DNA from: Verrucomicrobiia bacterium
GTDB taxonomy: Bacteria; Patescibacteriota; Saccharimonadia; Saccharimonadales; Saccharimonadaceae
Assembly (NCBI GenBank): GCA_035629335.1
Contig: DASPIB010000001.1
Span: forward strand, 248,001-312,000
Length of the DNA: 64,000 nt
Direction of reading: 5' to 3'
The translations under genes and the position numbers were made by a program. The notes under the pieces were generated by a model that saw only the letters and a list, made by a program, of their open reading frames with translations, did not search any database and had not been told where the DNA came from. Positions 53,556-61,839 of the stretch are shown here, piece by piece (position 1 is the stretch's first letter; each line of letters opens with the position of its first letter).

Positions 53556-54266
53556 ATGACAAGCAATGAAGTTACGTTGACGCTCGAAAAACGCACGGTG
53601 ATTGGTAAAAAGGTTGCTCGGCTGCGGGCCGATGGCCAAGTGCCTGGGGTAATTTATGGCCACAGCATGAAAGCCACGCCAGTTCAGGGCCCACTGTTAG
53701 CGGTGCAAAAAGCCATTCGATTAGCTGGCAAAAACCATCCGGTGCATCTTACGATTGATGGAAAGAAAAAACTAGCCCTTATTAAAGATGTGGCGCTTGA
53801 TCCGGTGCACTTCACTATTCAAAACGTGACTTTTCATGCGGTAAAACAAAACGAAACCGTTACCGCCGAAGTACCGGTGCGGCTAGTTGGTGCCGGCGAG
53901 AGCCCGGCTGAACGAGCTGGCTTGGTTGTGCTGCAAGCAGTGACAGCGCTTGAAGTGAGCTCGCGGCCGGCAGCGATTCCTGAAGCACTTGAGGTTTCAA
54001 TTGAGAACCTTGCGGAAGCCGGGCAAAAACTAACGGTGGCCGATATTACGCTGCCTGAAGGTGTTGAGTTAGCGGCTGATCCAGAGCTAGCAATCGCCAC
54101 TGTGTATGAGCCAGGCGCCTTACAGCGAGCCAACGATTCATTAGCTGGTGACGGCGAAGATGCGGCGGACGTTGCTGCCGAAAATGGCGAAGATACCCCG
54201 CAAGACACTCAAGCTGCCGAGGATCAACCCGGTGGCAAGCAGCAAAACCAGCCTGCAAAAGACTAA
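53556..54266 (+). CDS. rplY: 50S ribosomal protein L25 (CTC/TL5 form)
   Basis: 236 aa. The N-terminal L25 domain binds 5S rRNA (VTLTLEKRTVIGKKVARLRADGQVPGVIYGHSM); the C-terminal TL5 beta domain follows (TAEVPVRLVGAGESPAERAG...); the tail is acidic and disordered. AAGGAG lies about 9 nt before the ATG and a TATAAT -10 at ~53513. Own terminator. Confidence 0.92.
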   Translation: MTSNEVTLTLEKRTVIGKKVARLRADGQVPGVIYGHSMKATPVQGPLLAVQKAIRLAGKNHPVHLTIDGKKKLALIKDVALDPVHFTIQNVTFHAVKQNETVTAEVPVRLVGAGESPAERAGLVVLQAVTALEVSSRPAAIPEALEVSIENLAEAGQKLTVADITLPEGVELAADPELAIATVYEPGALQRANDSLAGDGEDAADVAAENGEDTPQDTQAAEDQPGGKQQNQPAKD

Positions 54267-54291
54267 TAGCCACTAAGGTTAGAGTAAAGAT

Positions 54292-54319
54292 TCAGGCGCT
54301 ATCATACGGTAGCGCCTGA
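54292..54319 (+). terminator. Terminator of rplY (bidirectional)
   Basis: TCAGGCGCTA / TAGCGCCTGA stem with an 8-nt loop, then TTTACTATA. It can also serve the convergent ABC gene. Confidence 0.75.
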
Positions 54320-54339
54320 TTTACTATATAAACTAAGGG

Positions 54340-56124
54340 TCACTCTTCAATAAAACCACCCGACTGGTGTTCCCACAAACTAGCGTAGATGCCCTTTTGG
54401 TTTATGAGCGCTTTGTGCGAGCCTTCTTCCGCAATAGTGCCGTTATTGAGCACAACAATCCGATCCATTTTTTGAATCGTACTTAAACGGTGGGCAATGA
54501 CAATGGCGGTTCTGTCTTTCATTAACTCCCACAGGGCGGCTTGGATGAGCTTTTCGCTTTCGCTATCGAGGGCACTAGTGGCTTCATCGAGCACCAGGAT
54601 CGGGGCGTTTTTTAGTATTGCCCGAGCGATCACAATTCGTTGGCGCTGGCCGCCGCTTAATTTTATACCCCGTTCACCAACGGTAGTGTCGTAGCCTTGT
54701 GGTAAGCGGGAGATAAACTCGTGAGCATGAGCCTTTTTGGCCGCCGCAACAAGCTGTTCTTCGGTGGCGCTAGGGTTGCCATAGGCAATGTTTTCGCGAA
54801 TACTGCGGTGAAAGAGTAGCGGTTCTTGTGGTACGTAAGCGATCGCACTGCGGAGATCATCTTGGGTGATCTTGGCGATGTCTTGCCCGTCGATCAAGAT
54901 CCTCCCTTTATCAAGATCGGAAAATCTCAAGAGCAAGCGAGTCAAGGTTGTTTTACCCGAACCCGAGTGGCCAACCAGACCAATTTTTTCACCGGCGGCG
55001 ATCTTCAGTGAGAAATCGGTGAACAGAATATCATCTTTTGAATCAGCGTGGGCAAAAGTGATGTTCTCAAAGTTGATAGCGCCATCTTTAATGCGCGACA
55101 CTTCGGGTGACGGGGTGTCTTGAACAGCCGGGTCGGTAGCAATAATATCCACCATATCCCTGGCATCGCCAAAGGCGCGATTGTATTGCCGCAAGGTGCT
55201 GGTGCTGAATTCCCACAGCCGATTGGTGAGGTTGCCGGTGTAGTTCAAGATCAAAAACACGGTGGCGATGTCGCCGTTTTTAAAAATCACCACGCTGGCA
55301 ATCGCAATCGTAAGTGAAACGGCCATGATCGAACCGTTAATGGTACCAAAGATTGTGTCGCGTTTGCTGACGGCTCGCATAACTTTTAGGCCGGCTTGGC
55401 GAGTTTTTTCGGTCGCATTAGCGTACGTTTCGGCTTCAATATTGCCACTGGCAAAACTTTTGACTGCCATCACGTTGGTTAAGCTATCAGCGAGCATGCC
55501 GGTTTGAGCGCTCGAGGCCGAGGCTTCTTCGGCGTGCAGCTTACGAACCGGCTTGGTAATAAAGAAGGCGCTGACCATAAAAATAGCTGAAAACACCAGC
55601 AGGGCAGCCACATATAACGGCGCCTTGGGGAGCAAAATAATGATGGTAATGGCGAAGGCCATGATCAGTGTTGTCATATTAAAGACAGTAGTATCGGCAA
55701 ACCGAACGTAAGCACTGACCAGCTTGGTGCTTTGCGACACCAGCGAGCCACCAAAGTTATTAGCATGAAAACTCGCACTCTGCTTCATGAGGTGTTTAAA
55801 GATGCGCTGCGATAGGTCGCGGGCCACCAACAGCTCGAGTTTCCAGATGAGCAAGATCACCACTCGCCAAGCTATGGCGTTACCAACTAGTACCAGCACG
55901 GCGTAGAGCAGGATGTCATTACCAAAACTACCCCACAAGTCGCCACTGTCGAACTGGCCTTTGCTTAAGCGGTCGAGAATGCCGGCCACGATTAATGGCG
56001 GAATAAATTGTTGAATTAATAGCGTAAGGGGAACGCTGGTAAAAATACCCGCAATGTATCCCGGATATGCTCGGGCATGTTCCCAAAAAAGTTTTAAGGT
56101 GTCTTTGACACGACGCTCTTTCAT
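54340..56124 (-). CDS. ABC exporter, fused membrane and ATPase domains
   Basis: 594 aa. Six-helix ABC exporter domain, then ATPase with Walker A GHSGSGKTTL, LSGGQRQRIVIARA, Walker B ILVLDEATSALDSES and H-loop VIAHRLST. Closest in style to MsbA/lipid-multidrug exporters. AGGA lies about 7 nt before the ATG. The 56125-56387 spacer upstream shows only the trhO promoter. Confidence 0.9.
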   Translation of the reverse strand: MKERRVKDTLKLFWEHARAYPGYIAGIFTSVPLTLLIQQFIPPLIVAGILDRLSKGQFDSGDLWGSFGNDILLYAVLVLVGNAIAWRVVILLIWKLELLVARDLSQRIFKHLMKQSASFHANNFGGSLVSQSTKLVSAYVRFADTTVFNMTTLIMAFAITIIILLPKAPLYVAALLVFSAIFMVSAFFITKPVRKLHAEEASASSAQTGMLADSLTNVMAVKSFASGNIEAETYANATEKTRQAGLKVMRAVSKRDTIFGTINGSIMAVSLTIAIASVVIFKNGDIATVFLILNYTGNLTNRLWEFSTSTLRQYNRAFGDARDMVDIIATDPAVQDTPSPEVSRIKDGAINFENITFAHADSKDDILFTDFSLKIAAGEKIGLVGHSGSGKTTLTRLLLRFSDLDKGRILIDGQDIAKITQDDLRSAIAYVPQEPLLFHRSIRENIAYGNPSATEEQLVAAAKKAHAHEFISRLPQGYDTTVGERGIKLSGGQRQRIVIARAILKNAPILVLDEATSALDSESEKLIQAALWELMKDRTAIVIAHRLSTIQKMDRIVVLNNGTIAEEGSHKALINQKGIYASLWEHQSGGFIEE

Positions 56125-56370
56125 AGAGGATCCTTTTTGATTATTGTTACTGGTTTGTTATTAGGTGTATGTGCAGAAGACTAGTGAAGCAGGCGCTTTT
56201 AGACGCACACTAGAGTCATGCCAAGAATAGTGGGCTGTAGAGAAAATGAAGCCATATTGCTTCTACCATAACAGATTGAAGCCTGAACTGCAATCTGAAT
56301 TATAGGCACGGACGGCACAAAAAGTCCTGTCAGGCAATATCTTATCGTGATATACAAATTATTAACGATT

Positions 56371-56379
56371 TGCTATACT
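56371..56379 (+). promoter_or_regulatory. Extended -10 of trhO
   Basis: TGC-TATACT ends 8 nt before the ATG at 56388. No Shine-Dalgarno. Confidence 0.7.
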
Positions 56380-56387
56380 TTTGTCTG

Positions 56388-57272
56388 ATGCAAAAAATCT
56401 TATTGTATTACAAATTTACCCCGCTGGCCGACCCAGAGGCGATTAAGCTGTGGCAAAAGACCTTGGGTGAATCCCTTAATCTGAAAGGCCGAATTTTAAT
56501 TTCGAAGCACGGCTTGAACGGTACGGTGGGCGGTGATATTGAAGATTTAAAAAGATATGTTAAAAGCACAAAAAGCCACCCGGCGTTTAAAGGGATTGAC
56601 TTTAAGTGGAGCGACGGCTCGCGCGATGATTTCCCCCGCTTAAGCGTGAAGGTTCGCTCTGAAATTGTCGCTTTTGACGCAGCCGATGAAATTGAAGTAA
56701 ACGAAAAAGGGGTGGTTGGTGGTGGCCAGCACATTACGCCCGAGCAAGTCCACGAACTGGTGGAAAAATATGGCGATGACGTGGTGTTTTTTGACGGCCG
56801 CAACGCGTATGAGGCGGCGGTTGGAAAGTTTAAGAACGCCATCGTGCCCGATGTTCGCACGACCCGTGACTTCAAAAAAGAACTTGAAGATCCAAAATAC
56901 GACGCCATCAAAGACAAGCCCGTGGTGACTTACTGCACCGGCGGCATCCGCTGTGAAGTGCTGAGCAGCATGATGAAAAAGCGTGGTTTCAAAGATGTTT
57001 ACCAGATTGATGGCGGCATTGTGCGTTACGGCGAGAAATTTGGCGACGACGGCCTATGGGAAGGTTCGTTGTATGTGTTTGATGGCCGGATGAACCAAAA
57101 GTTTTCGGATCATGCAAAAGATATTGGTGAATGTGTGCATTGCGGCGCAAGCACCAGTAATTACGAAAATTGTGCTAATAAAGCATGTAACAACTTGATC
57201 TTGCTCTGTGAGAATTGCAAGCAAACGACCGATGTTTGTTCGGAGGCTTGCAAGCTCGCCCTGACTGTGTAA
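56388..57272 (+). CDS. trhO: tRNA uridine(34) hydroxylase, rhodanese type
   Basis: About 294 aa (UPF0176/YceA). N-terminal acylphosphatase-like domain ([13 protein letters not shown]...), rhodanese domain with the active Cys in [11 protein letters not shown], and a C-terminal zinc-type Cys cluster (CVHCG...[15 protein letters not shown]). Makes 5-hydroxyuridine at U34 of tRNA. The ATG at 56388 is fixed by the leaderless promoter. Confidence 0.9.
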   Translation: MQKILLYYKFTPLADPEAIKLWQKTLGESLNLKGRILISKHGLNGTVGGDIEDLKRYVKSTKSHPAFKGIDFKWSDGSRDDFPRLSVKVRSEIVAFDAADEIEVNEKGVVGGGQHITPEQVHELVEKYGDDVVFFDGRNAYEAAVGKFKNAIVPDVRTTRDFKKELEDPKYDAIKDKPVVTYCTGGIRCEVLSSMMKKRGFKDVYQIDGGIVRYGEKFGDDGLWEGSLYVFDGRMNQKFSDHAKDIGECVHCGASTSNYENCANKACNNLILLCENCKQTTDVCSEACKLALTV

Positions 57273-57351
57273 GCGCACGATATTTACTTTATAAAAGTAT
57301 TATGTTATAATAATTTAGTCAGTTTTTGACCGTTTGTTGAGAAGGAGAAAC

Positions 57352-57837
57352 GTGTCCCGTTGGACCTGGCGTCACTCGTTGGCCGCCCTGGCGCTATTGC
57401 CGCTCGCGATTGTTCTGTTTGCGTTCAGTCACGAACCGGCCAGAATTGCCGGAGCGCCAACGGCAACGCACACGAGCTCTTCCGCAGCCGAAATGGCCTT
57501 CGTGGGAGAACTTCGAATGGAGGGATTCACCCCCAACACGGCCGGCGCCGTCCGACTGTCCACCATGGGCATTGAGTGGGCAAAAGCCGATACAGGGTTG
57601 ACCCTCCTCGGGCGACGCATCGTGCAGGTGCGGCAGGGCACGATGTTCTGCCAGCTTCCCACTTCGCCCCAACTGCCGGAATTCGGCGTGCAAGCGGCTC
57701 TGGAGGTGCTGGCGCTCGCGACTGCCGAAGCAAATCATGTTAGTTTCGTGCCTGGGCCGGCTGGGCCGCGCGAAGCCGACGTAACGATCAACTACGCGGG
57801 ATGGCAGCTGACGCTTAGCTGTCATAAGCCCCTTTAG
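57352..57837 (+). CDS. Secreted/anchored small protein, paralog 1 (161 aa)
   Basis: GTG at 57352 with AAGGAG about 6 nt upstream. Signal-anchor WRHSLAALALLPLAIVLFAF, then a Ser/Thr-rich spacer and a folded part with VRQGTMFCQLP near the middle and DVTINYAGWQLTLSCHK at the end. The two Cys likely form a disulfide outside the membrane. It shares the pattern GxMxC...FxC/LxC with the next gene, so the two are paralogs. Unknown family. Confidence 0.65.
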   Translation: MSRWTWRHSLAALALLPLAIVLFAFSHEPARIAGAPTATHTSSSAAEMAFVGELRMEGFTPNTAGAVRLSTMGIEWAKADTGLTLLGRRIVQVRQGTMFCQLPTSPQLPEFGVQAALEVLALATAEANHVSFVPGPAGPREADVTINYAGWQLTLSCHKPL

Positions 57838-57840
57838 CAA

Positions 57841-57874
57841 CACCCCCCACAGTTCACTCCGAACTGTGGGGGTG
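57841..57874 (+). terminator. Hairpin after secreted paralog 1
   Basis: CACCCCCCACAGTTC / GAACTGTGGGGGTG stem; the tail CTCATATTAT is only weakly T-rich. Confidence 0.6.
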
Positions 57875-57977
57875 CTCATATTATGACCATTGTGACGTGG
57901 TTTACAAAAAGCAAAATTCATGATATTGTACTAAATATCCGATCGAACCTTCGTTTTTACGTCGAAAGGGGTACGTC

Positions 57978-58343
57978 ATGCAGCGCACTCGTGGTTTGGC
58001 AACGGCTGTCTTTTTGATGGCTTGTTTGGTTCTGGCTACTGTGGCGGCGCAGCTGCTCAAGCTCTTCACTTCAGAAGAGCCCAGCGGCCCCGAGCCGGTC
58101 ATCCAGACGGTCAATGGCGTTCGCGCCAGTGTGAGTGATGGCCATATGACTTGTCCGCTGTTCGACAAGCTAGAACTGGATGACGCCACCGCCAAACTGG
58201 CCTATAGGGCCGCCAAGCGCCTCGCGGCTGACGCGCCGTGGCAACCAAGCGAGGCCTTACAGGATGTGGCTGATTTCACTGTCGAAGTGAATGGTCGTAC
58301 TGTCGTATTTACCTGCTATCGCGACAACAGCACCAGTGAGTAG
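57978..58343 (+). CDS. Secreted/anchored small protein, paralog 2 (121 aa)
   Basis: AAAGGGG lies about 8 nt before the ATG. Signal-anchor GLATAVFLMACLVLATVAAQ, then a folded part with VSDGHMTCPLFDKLELDDATAKLAYRAAKRLA and DFTVEVNGRTVVFTCYR. Conserved with paralog 1: G-x-M-x-C-x-L, a following helix rich in Ala/Leu, and a final strand ending in Cys plus a basic residue. Extracytoplasmic; function unknown. Confidence 0.65.
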   Translation: MQRTRGLATAVFLMACLVLATVAAQLLKLFTSEEPSGPEPVIQTVNGVRASVSDGHMTCPLFDKLELDDATAKLAYRAAKRLAADAPWQPSEALQDVADFTVEVNGRTVVFTCYRDNSTSE

Positions 58344-58362
58344 CGCACTCGTTCGTCGGATA

Positions 58363-58394
58363 GCCTCTGAACTTCCGCCGCGAAGTTCAGAGGC
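58363..58394 (+). terminator. Hairpin after secreted paralog 2
   Basis: GCCTCTGAACTTC / GAAGTTCAGAGGC, a 13-bp perfect stem. A second short hairpin GCCC-ATC-GGGGC followed by ATTTTTATTT (58411-58430) may be the real terminator. Confidence 0.65.
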
Positions 58395-58431
58395 ACATCC
58401 CAGATTCTTCGCCCATCGGGGCATTTTTATT

Positions 58432-58439
58432 TGTATAAT
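58432..58439 (+). promoter_or_regulatory. Extended -10 of uvrC
   Basis: TG-TATAAT ends 8 nt before the GTG at 58448: a leaderless mRNA with a GTG start. Confidence 0.65.
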
Positions 58440-58447
58440 ACTTACTA

Positions 58448-59941
58448 GTGAACGAAAAACTACAAGAAAAATTAAAAACTCTTCCGCGCTCACCGGGCGT
58501 TTATTTTCATAAGTCAAAAACCGGTGAGATTATTTACGTTGGCAAAGCGGCGGTGCTTAAAAATCGAGTGCGGCAGTACTTCCAGAGCAAACGCGACATG
58601 GATATCAAAACCCTGGCTCTGGTGGCTGAAATTAACGACACCGACTGGATTACCACCGAATCCGAAATCGACGCCCTGTTTTTAGAAAGCGAGATGGTCA
58701 AGCGCTACAAGCCCCGTTTTAATATTTTGCTGCGCGACGACAAAAGTCAGTTGTTTGTTCGTATAAACATGAAGGATGCCTACCCTTACGTTAGTTTCAC
58801 TCGAGGCCCAGCTGATGACGGCGCTGATTACTACGGACCCTACTATAATGCGGCGGCAGTGCGAAAAGCGCTGCAATATTTACGGAAAGTGTTTCCGTAT
58901 TCTACCCATGCTGTTATGCCCAAACGGGTGTGTCTACAGTATCATATTGGGTTATGTCCTGGCGTAGAGGAGCAAAAAGTATCCTCGAGCGATTATAAGC
59001 AAAGTTTGCGCAAGTTAATTCGGTATTTGAAGGGCGAGCGCAAGGCCTTGATGCAAGAACTCGAACGCGACATGAAAAACGCCGCCACCGAGCATAACTT
59101 TGAGCTAGCCGCTGCACTACGCAACAAGCTCAATAACCTTAAAGAACTACAGCGACGCATTATGTTTGGCGATGCGGAATTCTTGGATATTAGTAAAGAT
59201 CAGGCTTTGGTTGGGCTGCAGGAATTATTGCACTTGTCGCAAATTCCTCGCCGGATTGAAGGCTACGATATTTCGCACATGAGCGGCACCAATAACGTTG
59301 CCAGTATGGTGGTGGCCACAAATGGACTGGCCGATAAAGCTGAATACCGCAAGTTCAAAATGCGCCTACCGGGCAATAACGACTTTGCCCATATGCACGA
59401 AACACTCAGCCGGCGCTTTAGTGGCCGCCACCTCGATTGGCCGACGCCTGATTTGCTGCTGATTGATGGTGGGAAAGGACAGCTCGACGCCGCCCTCCGG
59501 GCCCTAGAAGAAAAATCGCTAACTATTCCTGCGATTGGACTGGCCAAACGTGAAGAAGAAATTATTGTCCATAAAACACGCTCGAACGTTGAGTTTGTGC
59601 GCCAGAGCGATAGCCTGCCGGTGGGCACGTTTGTTGGTGAGAGTGATGATTTTTTCGTAATTCGTTTGCCAAAAGACTCGCATATTGTGAAGCTGCTACA
59701 GCGAATTCGGAATGAAAGCCACCGCTTTGCCGTGAGCTATCATTCTACTCTAAAACGCCAAGGTGCTACCAAGAGTTTACTAGACGACATTCCTGGTGTT
59801 GGGCCGGCAACGCGTAAAAAAATAGTGACGGCTTTTGGCAGCGTTCGTGGTATAAAAACCGCCAAGCCGGAACAAATTATTGCGGTAGTTGGCCAGCGTC
59901 AAGCCAAGCGGATTATTGATTGGCTTGCGGGCACAAAATAG
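58448..59941 (+). CDS. uvrC: UvrABC excinuclease subunit C
   Basis: 497 aa, shorter than the usual ~600. GIY-YIG nuclease (SPGVYFHKSKTGEIIYVGKA), UvrB-binding helix pair (NAATEHNFELAAALRNKLNNL), RNase-H-like nuclease (GYDISHMSGTNNVASMVV, LLLIDGGKGQ) and C-terminal HhH pair (DDIPGVGPATRKKI). Of the four Cys that hold the Fe-S cluster in other UvrC proteins, only those in RVCLQYHIGLC are kept. Confidence 0.93.
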   Translation: MNEKLQEKLKTLPRSPGVYFHKSKTGEIIYVGKAAVLKNRVRQYFQSKRDMDIKTLALVAEINDTDWITTESEIDALFLESEMVKRYKPRFNILLRDDKSQLFVRINMKDAYPYVSFTRGPADDGADYYGPYYNAAAVRKALQYLRKVFPYSTHAVMPKRVCLQYHIGLCPGVEEQKVSSSDYKQSLRKLIRYLKGERKALMQELERDMKNAATEHNFELAAALRNKLNNLKELQRRIMFGDAEFLDISKDQALVGLQELLHLSQIPRRIEGYDISHMSGTNNVASMVVATNGLADKAEYRKFKMRLPGNNDFAHMHETLSRRFSGRHLDWPTPDLLLIDGGKGQLDAALRALEEKSLTIPAIGLAKREEEIIVHKTRSNVEFVRQSDSLPVGTFVGESDDFFVIRLPKDSHIVKLLQRIRNESHRFAVSYHSTLKRQGATKSLLDDIPGVGPATRKKIVTAFGSVRGIKTAKPEQIIAVVGQRQAKRIIDWLAGTK

Positions 59942-59989
59942 CTGCGAATACTGGCATTCAGCCAATGTTATGTGCTAGCCTAGTACAGA

Positions 59990-61198
59990 ATGAACCGACA
60001 CTTCCCACCATCTTTTTTTGCCGGTAACCGTCAGCGGGCCATTGAAAGGTTGCGGGGTGCTGCTATCGCGCTTACAGGATATGTGCAGCTGCAGCGGATC
60101 AATGATATTGGTCAAAGTTTTGAGCAAGAATCTAATTTTTGGTATCTCACCGGGATAAACGAACCAGGCTGGCAGGTAATTATTGATGGCAAGCGTGGAA
60201 AGGCTTGGTTAGTGCAGCCGACTATTAGCCGTGAACAAGAATTATTTGGTGGTTGCTTAACGGCCGAAGAAGCAGTAGCAATCAGCGGGATCGATGACAT
60301 CATTGATCAAACGGCGTCGCTGAGTATCTTGCGGCAAATGGCCCGAACGCACAGCTTGGTATATACTTGCGATCAGCCCCCGACGCACGGGTTGGTACCA
60401 AACCCAGCACCGCGCGAATTCCGGCAACTGCTTGAGCGGCATTTTAATAGCGTGCAAGATTGTCGCCAGGAGTTGGCTACCATCCGTAGTATCAAGCAGC
60501 CACTCGAGCTCGAGGCTATTAAAAGAGCCGTAAAGATCACACTTGAAGGCTTTGAAAAAGTGCGCCGCCAACTACAAAATTATCGCCATGAATTTGAAGT
60601 TGAAGCTGATTTTAGCCATACATTCCGTCGACAAGGTTGCCACCACGCTTACTTACCAATTATCGCTGGCGGATCAAGAGCCTGTACGCTGCATTATGAG
60701 AAGAATAACCAGCCGCTAAAGAAGCGCCAGCTGTTACTAATGGATGTCGGCGCCAGCTACGGACACTACGCTGCCGATATTACGCGCACCTACGTTACGG
60801 GCGATCCAACCAAGCGCCAGCGTGACATTCACGATGCCACCCGCGAAGCTCAAAAAGAGATCATACAGTTATGCCAGCCTGGCATGCCGCTTTCAGATTA
60901 CCGCGAACGAGCCGATGCTATTATGGAGCGGGCGTTAGTTGATCTTAAGCTTATGGAGCCTGGCGATCGCGATGCTTTTTATACCTATTTTCCTCATGCG
61001 GTTGGTCATGGGCTGGGGTTGGACGTTCATGATAGTATGGGCGCGCAGGCGTATTTTCAGGTTGGTATGGTTATAACGGTAGAGCCGGGAATTTATAGCC
61101 GTCAAGAAGGAATCGGCGTGCGAATTGAAGACGATATCTATATTAGCGAAGACGGCCCGGTAAACTTAAGCGCAAAACTTTCGACGAGCATAGGTTAG
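59990..61198 (+). CDS. pepP: Xaa-Pro aminopeptidase (M24)
   Basis: 402 aa. N-terminal creatinase-like domain, then pita-bread metallopeptidase: Asp in LLMDVGASYGHYAADITRTY, His in AVGHGLGLDVHD, Glu in TVEPGIYSRQE and IGVRIEDDI. Releases N-terminal residues before proline, useful for a peptide-scavenging cell. No ribosome site is evident; a weak TGC-TAGCCT lies just upstream. Confidence 0.9.
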   Translation: MNRHFPPSFFAGNRQRAIERLRGAAIALTGYVQLQRINDIGQSFEQESNFWYLTGINEPGWQVIIDGKRGKAWLVQPTISREQELFGGCLTAEEAVAISGIDDIIDQTASLSILRQMARTHSLVYTCDQPPTHGLVPNPAPREFRQLLERHFNSVQDCRQELATIRSIKQPLELEAIKRAVKITLEGFEKVRRQLQNYRHEFEVEADFSHTFRRQGCHHAYLPIIAGGSRACTLHYEKNNQPLKKRQLLLMDVGASYGHYAADITRTYVTGDPTKRQRDIHDATREAQKEIIQLCQPGMPLSDYRERADAIMERALVDLKLMEPGDRDAFYTYFPHAVGHGLGLDVHDSMGAQAYFQVGMVITVEPGIYSRQEGIGVRIEDDIYISEDGPVNLSAKLSTSIG

Positions 61199-61199
61199 G

Positions 61200-61208
61200 T
61201 GGTATAAT
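61200..61208 (+). promoter_or_regulatory. Extended -10 of the holin-like/secG operon
   Basis: TGG-TATAAT ends 12 nt before the ATG at 61221; GAAGGG lies in between. Confidence 0.6.
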
Positions 61209-61220
61209 GAAGGGTAAATT

Positions 61221-61604
61221 ATGAGAAAACAATTTTTCGTTTTTTTGCTGCGGTGGCTATTAAGTTCATTTGGTCTTTGGCTGTCGCTACGGCTTTTAGG
61301 CCTATTCGGCGCAAATTACGATGAACCTGGCGCGATTGGCATGTTCTTTGTGGCCGGTTTTGTCATTTCAATTGTCAATACACTGCTAAAACCGATTATA
61401 ATAATACTATCGTTGCCGGCAATTCTACTGACATTGGGCTTATTTACCCTTATTGTCAATGGTTTTTTGGTCTATATTTCACTGCTATTGGTGCCTGGCT
61501 TCGAAATTTCATTTTGGGCGGCGGTATTTACTGGTATTATATTGAGTTTAATAAATTACGTATTGAGCGGGCTGCTTGAACTACGTAAAGCGAAGGAGTT
61601 TTAA
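61221..61604 (+). CDS. Phage-holin-family-4-type (PF04020-like) membrane protein
   Basis: 127 aa with four transmembrane helices and the family's FVISIVNTLLKPIIIILSLPAILLTLGLFTLIVNG core. Common in bacterial chromosomes; despite the name no phage genes are near. Role unknown. Its stop abuts secG. Confidence 0.85.
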   Translation: MRKQFFVFLLRWLLSSFGLWLSLRLLGLFGANYDEPGAIGMFFVAGFVISIVNTLLKPIIIILSLPAILLTLGLFTLIVNGFLVYISLLLVPGFEISFWAAVFTGIILSLINYVLSGLLELRKAKEF

Positions 61605-61829
61605 ATGGATATTACAGCAATTTTACAGGGTGTAACGGCCGTATCGGCAGTTTTAATGATACTTTTTATTCTTTTGCAGACCCAAGGAGCGAGCTTGGGT
61701 GCCGGATTTGGCAGTTCGGGCGAATTTTTTACCACTCGTCGCGGTATCGATAAAAGCTTGTTCGAAGCAACAATCGTTATGTCGGTTATTTTTGTGCTGT
61801 CACTCTTAGCAGGGTTGTTACTCGCGTAA
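61605..61829 (+). CDS. secG: Preprotein translocase subunit SecG
   Basis: 74 aa with two transmembrane helices and the conserved loop LQTQGASLGAGFGSSGEFFTTRRG. Part of SecYEG; supports export of the Rpf, CHAP, hydrolase and other secreted proteins in this window. Confidence 0.92.
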   Translation: MDITAILQGVTAVSAVLMILFILLQTQGASLGAGFGSSGEFFTTRRGIDKSLFEATIVMSVIFVLSLLAGLLLA

Positions 61830-61839
61830 GGATACTCTT

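Noticed and set aside
57394-57921. Long antisense frame over secreted paralog 1
   Set aside because: Crosses the hairpin, lacks a ribosome site, and the plus-strand gene has signal peptide, ribosome site and a paralog.
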